Part shown: positions 1 through 9,559 of the stretch, piece after piece
How positions within the stretch are numbered: the stretch's first letter is position 1
Layout of the letters: each line of letters opens with the position of its first letter
NCBI GenBank assembly: GCA_003427395.1
Contig: BFEA01000666.1
Coordinates: forward strand, 364,181 to 387,009
Direction: 5' to 3'
Origin: Chara braunii
Taxonomy: Eukaryota; Streptophyta; Charophyceae; Charales; Characeae
DNA: 22,829 bases
Made by a program: the position numbers and the translations under genes
Notes under the pieces: model-generated
What the model saw: only the letters and a program-made list of their open reading frames with translations
Told to the model about the DNA's origin: nothing
Databases searched by the model: none

Positions 1-620
1 GACCCCGACTGTGCATGCGGTTGCTCGCACGCCAGTGCAGGTGCACGAACCCCACCGTGTGCTCGCGACTGTGTCCGCTCGTGCGCGTGTGTGCGTCCGT
101 GCGCACGACTGCGCGGGTCCCTGTCCCGACTGCGGGGGTACCTATATGCGTCCGTGTGTGTGTGCGCGCGATTGTGCGGTTCCCTGTCCCGACCGCACGG
201 GCCTATGTGCGTGTACGTGCGACTACGCGCGTCCCGATCGCGACCTGTGAGCGTGCGTGTTCATGTCCTTGTCCCGATCGCGCGGGCATATGCGCGTGTG
301 CGTGTGACTGCGTGGGTCCTTGTCTCGATCGCGCAGACGTATGCACGTGTGCGTGTGACTGAGTGCGTCCCGATCGCAACCTATGAGCGCGCGTGTACGT
401 GTGCGTGCGATTGCGTCCGTCCCTGTCCCGACCGCGCGGGCGTATGCGTGTGTGCGCGCGACGGCGTGCGTCCCATTCGCGACCGTTGAGCGTGCGTGCG
501 CGTGTGCGAGCAACTGCGCCCGTCCCTGTCCCGACCGCGCGGGCGTATGCACGTGTGCGTGCGACTGCGAGCGTCCCGATCACGTCTGAGCGCGCGTGTG
601 CGCGTGTGCGGGCGGGTGTC
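1..620. repeat. GC-rich minisatellite
   Basis: The stretch is built from diverged copies of a unit of about 103 bp. The landmark CTGTCCCGACCGCGCGGGCG recurs near 424 and 527, with weaker forms near 120, 187, 270 and 320; the 50-80 bp spacing of the earlier ones suggests half-length sub-units. Between landmarks lie alternating purine-pyrimidine runs of GTGCGTGTGCG type. Long open frames on both strands (up to 158 codons) follow from the composition, which is poor in stop codons, and are not genes. The array starts before the window and ends where ordinary sequence begins near 620. Confidence 0.85.
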
Positions 621-1904
621 CCAATAGAGTGAATCTGATATCGTACCCTTTCGATGTCAGCTCCGATCCCGCCAAGCAAAATGATTGAATCCAGTTCCCC
701 TCAAGTGTTATCATCAAGGAAGTAAAGGGCGGCGTAAGGTTGGAGCCACCCGACACCGGGCACTCTTGATGAGGAACACGTGAGAAATGATGTACCAGAG
801 TGCCTCATGTTATTGGAGGCGGCCATCACTATCAGCCACTCTCAGGTGGAAGAAGGCTGCCCTAATACAACACAGACGACGCTCTGCTACTGCCTGATCA
901 GTGACACAACACTGATGTTCGACCTTCGGGAGGTTGAGGCCCCTGAGGAGACCCTGCGTGGCGGACGGAGTCAGGGTCGGCCGACCTGCAGATGACTGAC
1001 ATGGCTGTCGCCGGGGTTTCAGACCCATACGGTGAGGTGGATATGCGTCCCCGCGGTGGTCAGCGGCAGGATTGGGATATGCATCGCTTAGATGCTGTAT
1101 TCTCCCAGAAGGCCACGACGATTGGGTATGGATCGCGAGGTGAGATCATTGCATGTGCTTTTTCGTGCATAGGTTATGCTCGTTATGCTCCTCTGCCTCA
1201 CGTTCGTGCTGCCCTCATCTGCCATCTTTGCTATATTGATACCTGGGTGCCTGGGGAAAGGGAAAGATTGGTTATAGGTTAGTCTGGGAGAGGTGGGGGT
1301 GGGGAGGGCTAACATCCCCGGGAATGGATAACTGTTAAATTTGGGGATGCGGAGATTGGGCAGTGGTTTTTAGGGAGGGGCGGGGTGAGGACGTAGACGG
1401 TGGGTGGGGCTGATTGTGGTTTGCGCCAACTCTGCATGCTTTGCTTATATTTTAGGGCGCCCAGGGAATAGGTTGCACTGCTGCTAAATGTACTCAACAC
1501 ATCAAACATACACGATACATACTGACGAGTCAGGATGGGTACGTCGCTTTCACTGATCAGGCAACACACGTTGCTGCAACAACTATCATCTCGGCAGATA
1601 TGCGAAGCGGAGGGGAAAAGGTTGCTGATGTCCCCTTCGCTGTCCCCTTTTCTTCGTGTGACAGGCAATTTCTGGGTGACAGTGACATGATTTCATATCA
1701 CATGAACTGACATACAAATGCCCGTTGACATGTTTGCAAGTCGCATGAACTAACATACAAACTTCTTGGGCAGGGGAGAATCTTAGGGTAAGGTTACGGC
1801 ATCCTTAGGCTGGGAGGGGGTTTAAGGATTGTCTGGGTAATTCTGTATGGGTTTTCCCAGTTGCAATTGGAGTCACAGGGATGATGTAACCTCGCCCATA
1901 AATA
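621..1904. other. Unassigned sequence
   Basis: I see no recognisable gene, RNA or mobile element here. The longest open frame is 119 codons on minus at 1309-1668; it has no motif I know and no conserved neighbour. The only internal structure noted is a pair of 18-bp direct repeats near 1701 and 1744. Confidence 0.5.
1701..1761. repeat. Two 18-bp direct repeats
   Basis: CATGAACTGACATACAAA at 1701-1718 recurs at 1744-1761 with one difference (17/18). The 43-bp period suggests a decayed local duplication. Confidence 0.6.
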
Positions 1905-1948
1905 GGCGGACAGTTAATCCCTTGTGAGGAGGGCAATCAATGTTGTTC
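1905..1948 (+). repeat. Palindromic module H1, copy 1
   Basis: CAGTTAATCC and GGGCAATCAATG flank a variable centre. The same flanks occur at 6326, 9463, 10842 and 16846. The two halves are imperfect reverse complements. The module lies about 50 bp before a G-head copy, as it does at three of the other sites. Confidence 0.6.
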
Positions 1949-1993
1949 CACATGATATGACTGATTGATATGACCGGCTCCAGTACTGCAAGT

Positions 1994-2096
1994 GGGACGC
2001 TGGACCCGATTTCCAGCAGGTGCCGCTCCCCACCAATAACCAGAGGGTTTCCCTGTTGTTTTCGGTGAAATGCAAGATGACCGATAGCAAAAAAAG
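1994..2096 (+). mobile_element. G-head repeat, copy 1
   Basis: The conserved head starts GGGACGCTGGACCCGATTTC and runs to about 2046, including CTCCCCACCAATAA. GCTGGA can pair with TCCAGC. A weak A-rich end lies at 2090-2096. No conserved-loop hairpin is seen downstream, so the 3' part is diverged or missing. The module H1 copy lies upstream at 1905-1948. Confidence 0.7.
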
Positions 2097-2116
2097 AAGA
2101 AGGGGAAACTACGTGG

Positions 2117-2281
2117 GAGTCACGAAAACGAGTTATAATTGCACTATGGGCCAAGATACAGTTTCCAACTGCAGTTCGGGCAATGTATGCAACCCAACTT
2201 TATGGCCAGGTAGGGTGCCCGAAGTGCAATTGCAAACTGTATCTTGCCCCATAGTGCAATTATAACTCGTTTTTGTGACTC
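2117..2281. mobile_element. Foldback (MITE-like) element A
   Basis: Two inverted arms of 66 bp, 2117-2182 and 2216-2281, match at 61 of 66 positions by eye and enclose a 33-bp spacer. The arms begin GAGTCAC and include ACGAGTTATAATTGCACTAT. There is no coding capacity. Long near-complete inverted arms are typical of foldback or MITE DNA elements. I could not identify a target-site duplication, so the exact ends and superfamily are unknown. A palindrome from replication-slippage duplication is the alternative. Confidence 0.75.
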
Positions 2282-2807
2282 TCCTGAAGCTACCAACAAT
2301 CTGATAGGGATCCTGTGTCAGGCCGGTGACCTTCGGAGATGAAGAGGCTTTATTGTGATAGGGGGGAGGAACAAACGCAGCTCGTCATCTCGGCTGACAC
2401 AGTCAACACTTTGGTCAAGTACGCAGCAGGCTCATCTTGCATGGCGGCAGCAGCAGGGTTGCTTCAATAGCATGGGACGCTGGACCTGATTTGCAGCAGG
2501 TGCGGGGGCTGGGACCGACTAGCATCGCTTAAAACGGTGTGTGGCGTTCTTTCTCATTTAAAACGCATAAACAATTCTATTTTTCATTTACATGAATGCA
2601 AAGAAAAGGACCCAAAAAATGAAAAATCACGGGGCCTGACATTGACATCATGACAACAGGCTGTGCATCCACACTTCCACCAACCCGGCACATCTGCATC
2701 AATGTTCTCAATTTCTGCAAATAAAAAATAGCAACGCACGAAGCTTCAAAAACACCCCGCCCCCTTAAAAAACCATAGAATTGAAGTTTCACGCCAACGT
2801 AAAGTGG
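2282..2807. other. Unassigned sequence with one degenerate G-head
   Basis: Apart from the short G-head match at 2474-2504, I see nothing recognisable. Open frames are short and have no motif. Confidence 0.5.
2474..2504 (+). mobile_element. G-head repeat, copy 2 (fragment)
   Basis: GGGACGCTGGACCTGATTTG followed by CAGCAGGTGCGG matches the first ~31 bp of the head; similarity then stops. One base of the GCTGGA/TCCAGC stem is changed (TGCAGC). It is probably truncated or strongly diverged. Confidence 0.6.
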
Positions 2808-2906
2808 CCAACTAAATGGCCAACAAACTAGGCTACCAGCCGGGCCGCCCGGGTCACCCTATTTTCCCGGGCGGCCCGGCCGTGCAAGGACTAAAGAAGG
2901 TCTCAG

Positions 2907-2969
<63 letters not shown>
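2808..2969 (+). mobile_element. Short A-tailed repeat (SINE-like), copy 1
   Basis: A sequence containing GGCTACCAGCCGGGCC forms a perfect 15-bp inverted repeat (2839-2853 with 2866-2880, 12-nt loop), followed by GACTAAAGAAGGTCTCAGCT and then 61 A residues. A related sequence on minus at 3684-3770 shares GGCTACCAG, a CCCGGGT core and a CGGCC-type end before its own A tail. No polymerase III box is visible. The length of the A run may be partly an assembly product (see 3223-3260). Confidence 0.55.
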
Positions 2970-2970
2970 N
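2970..2970. other. Ambiguous base N at a junction
   Basis: One N separates the A tract from a SINE sequence that begins abruptly at its A box. Such Ns mark gap-filled or uncertain assembly. Confidence 0.9.
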
Positions 2971-3222
2971 TAGCTCAGTTGGTAAGGCATGCAAGTGGCA
3001 TTCAGGAGGTCGTGGGTTCAATCCCCATTGCCCTCATGTCCCTTCCTGGGCATGCTTGGCACCCAACACCTAGAGATAGCCCGTTGGTCCCCCCAATTGG
3101 CATTAAAAAGGAGTCTCTGCTGATGTTCATAGGGGGAGGGGTAATCGGGGAGGCACAGCGACTGGCCATTCAGATGATGCTCGGTCCCTCTGCTACCGGC
3201 TGTCCCCTGGCCGGTGTCCCCC
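2971..3222 (+). mobile_element. tRNA-derived SINE1 segment (probably misplaced)
   Basis: It begins at an A box (TAGCTCAGTTGG) and has a B box (GGTTCAATCC), the polymerase III promoter pair of tRNA-derived SINEs. By eye it is identical for 247 bp to 12395-12641, differing only at the C-rich end (one T fewer). It starts right after an N and ends in a mate-pair adapter. I infer that it is the far end of a library fragment written into the assembly here, not a genomic insertion. Confidence 0.75.
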
Positions 3223-3260
3223 CTGTCTCTTATACACATCTAGATGTGTATAAGAGACAG
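3223..3260. other. Nextera mate-pair junction adapter
   Basis: CTGTCTCTTATACACATCT is followed directly by its reverse complement AGATGTGTATAAGAGACAG. This 38-bp palindrome is the known circularisation junction made of two Tn5 mosaic ends in Nextera mate-pair libraries. It is synthetic contamination. The 20 bases after it (3261-3280) repeat 2889-2908 exactly and both run into poly(A), so the sequence resumes at a point already passed. Confidence 0.97.
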
Positions 3261-3278
3261 GACTAAAGAAGGTCTCAG

Positions 3279-3280
<2 letters not shown>

Positions 3281-3357
<77 letters not shown>
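3281..3357. repeat. Poly(A) tract, 77 nt
   Basis: Uninterrupted A run after the repeated 20-mer. It probably represents the same genomic A tail as 2909-2969. The true length cannot be trusted. Confidence 0.8.
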
Positions 3358-3358
<1 letters not shown>

Positions 3359-3501
3359 CACTATGTTATGCAGAAAAAAAAAGTGAACAACTTTTACCTC
3401 AGGGTCACATCGAGATTCTTTACCAAATTTAAAAATAAAAAATAACGCAAAAAACAGCCAACATAACACAATTAACACTGGCTCCCTGTCCTGAATGTTA
3501 A

Positions 3502-3683
3502 GGGACGCTGGACCCGGTTTCCAACAGGTGCAGGTTGCCACCAATGGAATGGAGCCATTCGCAAACAGCGGGCATAGAGGGGGTGTCTGCTCTTATCAGC
3601 ACCTCCCCCACGCCCGACCGGGATGTTTCTGAAAAAAAATTAAAAAAATAATAATAATAATAATAACAATAATAATAATAATT
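3502..3683 (+). mobile_element. G-head repeat, copy 3, with hairpin and A-rich tail
   Basis: The head GGGACGCTGGACCCGGTTTC runs to about 3556 and ends GGAGCC. Downstream, GGGGGTG and CACC-type arms (about 3571-3617; roughly 13 of 16 positions pair over the full stem) enclose the loop CTGCTCTTATCA. An A-rich tail containing AAT repeats begins at 3632. The tail abuts the T-rich tail of a minus-strand element at 3684, so two A-tailed elements meet tail to tail. Confidence 0.7.
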
Positions 3684-3770
3684 TTATTTTTTATTTTTTT
3701 ATTTTTTTGGCCCGGCCGGGCAAGTGCACCCGGGCCACTCTGGTAGCCTGGCCAACAAATGAATAAAAAA
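3684..3770 (-). mobile_element. Short A-tailed repeat (SINE-like), copy 2
   Basis: On minus, TTGGCCAGGCTACCAG leads into CCCGGGTGCACTTGCC and GGCCGGGCC, followed by an A-rich tail (T-rich on plus, 3684-3707). It shares its order of motifs with 2808-2908 but has smaller GC arms and an 8-bp gap. It is a diverged relative. Confidence 0.5.
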
Positions 3771-3849
3771 AAATTATACTGGTCGATGGGCAGCTGCCTC
3801 CACGAAAACAAAGAGAATCGACACTAGTAGTCGATACGCAAAACGATCA

Positions 3850-6110
3850 ACGACTGACCTTTGTCACGGGCGGCCGCACGTGATCGAAAACCACAGAGCA
3901 CAAGCGTAAAGGAGCGGCCTAGGGTCACCTGGCGCCCACTAGAGGCACCGATCCGGGTCCTCGGGATCCAACTGTCCGCGGCAGGGAAACTGGAAAGCAA
4001 TGACAAATGGATAATGAACCCGGCTCTCCAAAGCTTGCCTCATGGACAGACAAACACACCTCACTCTTTGGTAGGGTTCTCGTTATTAACAACGCCGTGC
4101 TTGCATCCCTCTGGTATAAGTCTGTTATTTGGCCCCTGTCCCGGAAAGCCTCACGATCTCTGAGACAATGTGTCCCGACCTTCCTGTGGCGTGGCAATCA
4201 CGAAACACAGAACGTGATAAGTAGGGTCGCGTGGGAGGCGATCGTTCAACCTAAATCCCAGGGCGGCTTGGGGATTCTGGACCCAGATAATCAAGCAGCA
4301 ACCCTGACCCTGCAGTGGCTAAAAAGATTAATCTGCACACCCAGCCTCCCATGGGAACCTCTAGCGTTAAAACAATTAGCAAGGCTGGCCCCCGAATCCC
4401 AACACGCCACGCATCCTCTGGTCTGGCTAGACGACGTGTTTTGGGCAGCTCCCAGACACTCCCGTACGCTGGCCGCACATTCAGATCAGGCGGCGGCCCG
4501 CGCAGATCTTAAGAACGATAACTTTTGGGCTCACCTGATCCATGACTGGAGGAGGCTCCCTCTCCCAAACAGACCAGTGCCCAACATGTGGGAAGAGGTG
4601 CTCCGCCAACCACTGTTCGGAAACTGATGGATAATGGACAGACAGGGGACAGTCTTCACAAGTAACTGTTAAGGAAGACCATGGAACTCTTGGGTCAGGC
4701 ACGGTGTCCACAAAGTGGAACACATATGGGACAACACACAAAATGACTGGATAACAGAAACCAAGCAAACTGCCACACTGCCACCGGATTGGAAAAAATC
4801 TAGAAGAAGTCATCTTCTCCCTCCCCTTAGCATGGAGGCAGATATTGCGACGTGGCCCAGTGGTTCTGGAAGGGGATTGGGTGGCAATAGAAGGAGACGA
4901 GGCTCGTGTTGGACAAGTGTTGACTACTCGCCGAGAGGAAGCTTTGGTAAACCTTTTTTATAGAACCACCAAGAACCAGCTGGTACGAGGGTCCCCGGAC
5001 GAGGTGTTCTGGATCCCAAAGGCAGGTATCCATAGGGTGAGAGTGTTGAAAGAGGGGGATTGCTGGGTAGCCTTCAAGCCTGAGCTGCCCATCCAGAAAC
5101 TCCCCATTGACCCGAGAGAATGGAGGTGGAGGATTCCCTCGCGGGACCCACGACCCCGGTAGCGATACTTGCACAACTTGGGGTTTAAGGCCACGTACAA
5201 GTTATTAAGATCCCGAATTAATCTAAAAGATCGAATTGTGGACCGATGGGCGAAGCATCTGATTGTACCACTGGAGGCTTTGAGTCCGATCAAATGGTTC
5301 AAAGAGGCCAAGTGCCAACCCGCCAAACTGGCCTCGCTATAATGACAAATTGCACACCGCTGCCTCCCCACAAACGCATGGCTCATTGACCACTCTAACT
5401 TGGAGCAGAACGGCATGACCCTCCATGGTGTGCGGCTTGCCTGGAGGGTTTTCCATCCCGCAAGATAAATGAAACAATTGAACATCTCTTTTTACAATGC
5501 CCATTTTCAACGCTTGTCTGGAGATGGTAGCAAGAATTTGGGCAACCCTCGAAACCGACACCGACTGGCCATGGGAGTGGAGAGCCTTACTCTGTGGACA
5601 TTGGACAGCCCAAGGTTCGGTTTTTACCTCTAACCTGTTTTTGATTGTAGGAAAGCGGTGTTGTGGGCCATCTGGATGCACCGTTGCATATTGATCATCG
5701 AGCCTGAGGGTGCACATATGGAGAGGGGCGAGATGACAGAGGCGATCAAAGACATAATTGAGACAACAATCAGGGTCCGATGGACAAGACTAGTACAGGC
5801 AACAAAGCCCCTCTCTAAAACGACTTTCGCTACCTAAACGATTTCTGCATGGATTGGCTTGGAGGGGAACGTGGAGGGAAGATAGCAAGGGTCCAATGGG
5901 ATGGCTGGCACCTGGACAACGATGATCGGTTGGAGGCCAAGCAGAAAAATTATCGACTATGTTTCGATTGGACCACGATCCCTGACGATATTCCCCTCCC
6001 CCCTCCCACAGATTTCCCAGACCTCTTCCCCCTTCCTGATCACACATTGATGGAGTTAAGCTGGTCTGGAGATGAACCACCCAACATGGATAGGAGAGGA
6101 GTTCGATAGA
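3850..6110 (+). mobile_element. LINE fragment A, decayed C-terminal region
   Basis: This is the C-terminal half of a LINE reverse transcriptase, 5'-truncated. In order: VLGIQLSAAGKL near 3950 (start of the thumb region), a 206-codon open frame at 4007-4627 with LFGRVLVINNAVLASLWY and VAWEAIVQPKSQGGLGILD, then WEEVLRQPLFGN, HIWDNTQNDW, LPIDPREWRW (about 5101-5130), SPIKWF, the zinc-knuckle region (CAAC near 5430, IEHLFLQC near 5485), VLWAIWMHRC (near 5660) and a tail with DWLGGERGG and DFPDLFP (5849-6109). Frames change several times. At 4625 TGA replaces the CGA seen in copy B, a change consistent with CpG decay. No endonuclease or FADD core is present. It is a dead copy; the family assignment to zf-RVT bearing LINEs is firm. 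Confidence 0.88.
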
Positions 6111-6325
6111 TGGACAGTGAAAATGGCAGATGGGACCCCTACTTTTGGTCGCCCCCCGGAGCAAGGGGCCCCACCTGCTTCATTCCAGCTGCAACCTACC
6201 AGCCCCCCTTCTGTGCCTACCTGAGTAGGGCCCCAAAAGAGGGAGGGAGGAACTAGTTCTTTAGCAATAGGTATCCGGCGCCTGGGACTAGGGCGAAGAG
6301 GTCTCCTCCCCTCCCTTAGCAATCT

Positions 6326-6370
6326 GCATAGTCAATCCTTTGGAATGCTAGAGTAATCAATGATGCCAGG
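6326..6370 (+). repeat. Palindromic module H1, copy 2
   Basis: AGTCAATCC and AGTAATCAATG flank a centre (TTTGGAATGCTAG) that pairs poorly, unlike the other copies. It sits at the 3' end of LINE C, with no G-head within 300 bp. 6111-6325, between LINE A and this module, holds nothing I recognise. Confidence 0.5.
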
Positions 6371-7345
6371 GTTGTAAAAACTTCCGCAAAGGTTTCGATG
6401 CGTATCCCTTGTTCTCCACTTTCATGGCCCATTCTGTGGCAACCATCTGTTTGATGGAGAATTTTACTTCTGCACGAATCATAGGCGGGATCAGTTTTCC
6501 CCCCCTCCTAACTGCGGAATTCTGCAATGTCCACAAAGTCCAAAGGATAGCTCCTCTCAGGCTTTCCTCAGGGTATGTCAGGGGGCCGTTCCTATTTTGT
6601 CTTCTAGCCACTGTCACAAGCAACACATACTCGTCTCCCCATCTAGTATTATGATGAGAGATCGGTGTTGTTCCCGATCTCCACCAATCCCACAGTTGCC
6701 TAGAAAGTTCACAATGTAAACACATGTGTTGCAGATCCTCTATCCTCATCCCAGAGCACAGGAGGCAGAGTGGAGTGGCCTTGACTGTTTGTCTTGCACA
6801 CCATTGCGTTGTGGGAACAGCTAGGTGGGCCATCAACCAAAGGAAACTTGCCTGCTTAACCACAAACAGATCCATTAGCAATTTCCAGTAGCCCGAAAAA
6901 CTTTGCGAGAGCCTAGGGAGAGAATCTTGAATCCATGTTGTAGACATTCATCTTTTAGTTACTACACAACTCACATCCACCGTCTGGTGGGTGAGGCGAT
7001 ACCCAAGCTTCATTGTGAAACAATACAGCGGGACAATCTTCTGCTGCCGTGTTTGGGGTATCCAGGTCCAGTCCTGGGGATCTAAAGGCAACTGATACGA
7101 CTCATACGAGGGTACGACCAGGACGCACCTGTTCCGGATAATCCAAAACACAAAAAGGTGTGAGATCTGGCTACTGAGGGAGCGGAAGAGTCTGTTGAGC
7201 CTGTACCAAGGGAGGGCCCAAAGAATGCATTGCCTGCTCCGTTTCCCATGTTGATGTCACTGTGTGTGGTATCAGTTTGTTCGATTTTCCACAGTATTCG
7301 AGGACAGTGATCTTCACTTTTCTTATACCAGCATCTTTGACCTAG
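6357..7345 (-). mobile_element. LINE fragment C with intact zf-RVT frame
   Basis: Reading on minus, 7151-6948 gives LPLDPQDWTWIP, the same module as LPIDPREW in LINE A. 6947-6357 is an uninterrupted 196-codon frame with the zinc knuckle (WLMAHLAVPTTQWC, then CLLC, then HMCLHC and LWDWW) and the following helical region (LRGAILWTLWTLQNSAVRRG). It is the best preserved zinc-knuckle domain in the window. The 5' part (to about 7345) is weakly matched and meets the 5' end of LINE B head to head. The C-terminal DWLGGER tail of copies A, B and E is absent; sequence stops near module H1 at 6370. It is a relic, not a functional gene. Confidence 0.8.
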
Positions 7346-7349
7346 CACA

Positions 7350-9045
7350 AATCTCAACCCTGGCTCTAGAAGCCCCATCTGAGATTGACCCCCTAGTGTG
7401 GTTGGAGGACAAGTAGTGGAGGCTACCTAGGAAATACAGGAATGGGGACCCGACGGACAAACAATGGTTACGCCTCATACGCGCATGGAGGAGGCTCTCA
7501 CCCCCCGACCGACCGGTACCGGCTAGATGGGAAGAAATTTTTAGGCAGCCCCTGTTCGGTAATCGACTGATTTCAGACTCCCAGGGAGGAGTGAGGTGCA
7601 ACTCGGATAACCCATGGAGGGGCTGGGTGAAACATGGTGCTTGTAGGGTCGGGGACCTTTGGGATATGGAGACAAGGAGCTGGAAAAGTGCAGAGAAAAT
7701 GAGGGTTTGGTTGCGATACTGCCATCTAACTGAGTCTTCACTAAACGAACTCATTGATAGCTTCCCTCTCCAGTGGTACACTATCCTTAGAAAAGGCCCC
7801 TGCCTAAAGGAAGGAGACTGGGTAGGTCTGCGCGATCACGACAGGGAGATAGGATAAGTGTACCTTGTCGACCATGCGCAAGTGCTGATTGAAGTCTTCT
7901 CCATCCAGAGGAATGATGAATTACGATGGAACCAACAACCCCTTATTTGGAAGGAGAGACAGGGCGTATATCGTGTTAGAGTGCTCCATGTAGGACATGG
8001 CTGAAGAGTGTACCGACCAATGACCCCAATTGAGGATCTCCCCGTTGACCCCGATGAGTGGCAGTGGACCCAAGATGTCCGGATTAGGAAAGGGAAGACA
8101 AAACCGCTGGCACTACTGGGCTTGAAATCCAAATAAGTTTACCGGATGCTCCGACCCAAACGCAGACTGCCGGAACTCGTCGCAGATAGATGGCATCACC
8201 ACCTCAATATAGACCGCAGCCTGCTAAAACCCATTCGGTGGTTTGCACGCTATGGTAGCAGATCCGCCAAAATCTTTGCCCTTCAACGACAAATAGAACA
8301 TCGTTGCTTCCCAACTAACGATTGGCTAATAGAGCATACACGCTTGAAACAACAAGGAATGACATTACCTTAGTGTCATAAATGCCTCCAGTGTTACCCT
8401 TGAAGGAAGCGCACGGAGAGCATAGAACACATTTTTCTCCAATGTTCTGCGACGGTACTACTATGGAGAAGTTGGGACAGGATTTGGCGACACATTGTTC
8501 CTGATAGTGTATGGCCTTGGGATTGGAGGGCCATACTCCTGGATACTACCCCCAAATCCGGGGAAACACATTTGACGAAAATATGTTCCACCTAGGTAGA
8601 CGCGCTGTCCTATGGGCCATCTGGTGGAGACGATGTATCTTCGAGATAGATGGGGCACAGGTGGACGAGGGAGAAGTTACGGAGCAAATACGAATGCTAG
8701 TCCAACACGAAATCACGGCCCAGTGGAAGGAAAACTTGACCAAATGCATACCTGGGGTGATATTAAGCGAACTATCTCCCGTTTCAGCAGGGACTGGCTA
8801 GGAGGGGAAAGGGAGGGATGAGTGGTGGAGGTCAGGTGGACCGGGGACCGTCAGACTGAGAGAGAGTCGCAAGAAGAGTCGCAAGAAGAAACCTGGACTA
8901 AGACGGCAAAAGATTACCAGCTGATTTTTCGCGACTGGACCAAGATAGACCCTGACGACCCGCTATGCCCCGCTCAGGATTTTGCAGATCCCTTCCCCCC
9001 CCACCCATTGTCCTTGGAGGAAGTCCTACCCCCCCCCATGACTAT
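7350..9045 (+). mobile_element. LINE fragment B, decayed C-terminal region
   Basis: It starts within the region DPLVWLED, then gives AWRRLSPPDRPVPARWEE, QPLFGNRLISDSQGG, PWRGWVKHG, LPVDPDEWQW (near 8045), ADRWHHHLN, LKPIRWFARY, IEHRCFPTNDWLIEHTRLKQ (near 8290-8350), the zinc knuckle (CHKC near 8379, IEHIFLQC near 8422), VLWAIWWRRC and the tail DWLGGEREG ... DWTKIDPDDPL ... DFADPFP ending near 9000. Stops at about 7415, 7855, 8001, 8137, 8371 and 8819 and small frameshifts break it. The conserved order matches LINE A, so the DWLGGER tail is part of the family. Both copies are 5'-truncated, as expected of incomplete target-primed reverse transcription. Confidence 0.88.
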
Positions 9046-9462
9046 GGCCCTGTCACTTTTCGTCATCTTCTGGCAAGCCGCAGGACACAGCATGACACAG
9101 CATACTTTCTGCATTAGTCCAGCTTTCTTCTGCTTACCCTGTTCATCTTTACTCATTTCTCAGCTCCTTTCAGCTCATCTTCCTTTAATTCATTTTAATT
9201 CATTTCATTTCATTCTATTTCATTCCAGGGCAAGCTCATGGCATTTACAGCTCAGACACCATACGGACAGTCAGGAGAATAGGCGGTGGGGCAATGGGCT
9301 ACGTAAAGGAGGGAGACTCCACCGGTGCCCCCCGGTGGCCCCCTCCCTATACTCGCCCGTGCCACAGGATGGGAAGTGAGGCAAAGCCCGGCTATGGGAT
9401 GCTGGAGTGGCTGGGTCAGGTTAATAGAGATACCCTGGAAAAATTCGCAGATGTCTACACCG
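9046..9462. other. Unassigned sequence with TTCAT repeats
   Basis: This may include the 3' untranslated end of LINE B. A degenerate (TTCAT)n tract lies at about 9178-9228 and a GC-rich hairpin at 9308-9347. No gene seen. Confidence 0.5.
9308..9347. repeat. GC-rich nested inverted repeat
   Basis: GGAGGG (9308-9313) pairs with CCTCCC (9342-9347), and CCACCGG (9319-9325) pairs with CCGGTGG (9332-9338), with a 6-nt loop. Confidence 0.6.
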
Positions 9463-9507
9463 CTGCTCAGTCAATCCCCTGGGCCGCAGGGTAATCAATG
9501 CCGGCAG
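9463..9507 (+). repeat. Palindromic module H1, copy 3
   Basis: CTGCTCAGTCAATCC and GGTAATCAATGCCGGCAGG flank the inner stem CCCTG/CAGGG. The outer ends CTGC and GCAG also pair. A G-head copy starts about 53 bp downstream. Confidence 0.7.
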
Positions 9508-9559
9508 GCCTCACAATCACCGTTCTCAATATTGCCCAGACATTCAATTTTTTGTATAT

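Noticed and set aside
203-679. Long open frame of 158 codons on minus in the GC-rich start
   Set aside because: Overlapping open frames occur on both strands in several phases; this follows from a stop-poor tandem repeat and gives only Arg/Ala/Thr-rich low-complexity sequence.
2979-3266. Open frame ending in SYTHLDVYKRQ
   Set aside because: The ending is the translation of the Nextera junction, an artefact often seen in translated assemblies.
3580-3600. The hairpin loop TCTGCTCTTATCAG as a U2-derived piece (U2 has TCTGTTCTTATCAG)
   Set aside because: One mismatch over 14 nt is notable, but flanking bases do not match U2 and other copies diverge; coincidence is the simpler view.
3850-6110. 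LINE A as an active element
   Set aside because: Multiple stops and frameshifts and the absence of endonuclease and catalytic core make it a dead 5'-truncated copy.
9430-9494. Reverse transcriptase FADD motif in the plus frame KFADVYTAAQ
   Set aside because: The second aspartate is missing and no LINE sequence surrounds it; the real catalytic motif is on minus at 11196-11210.
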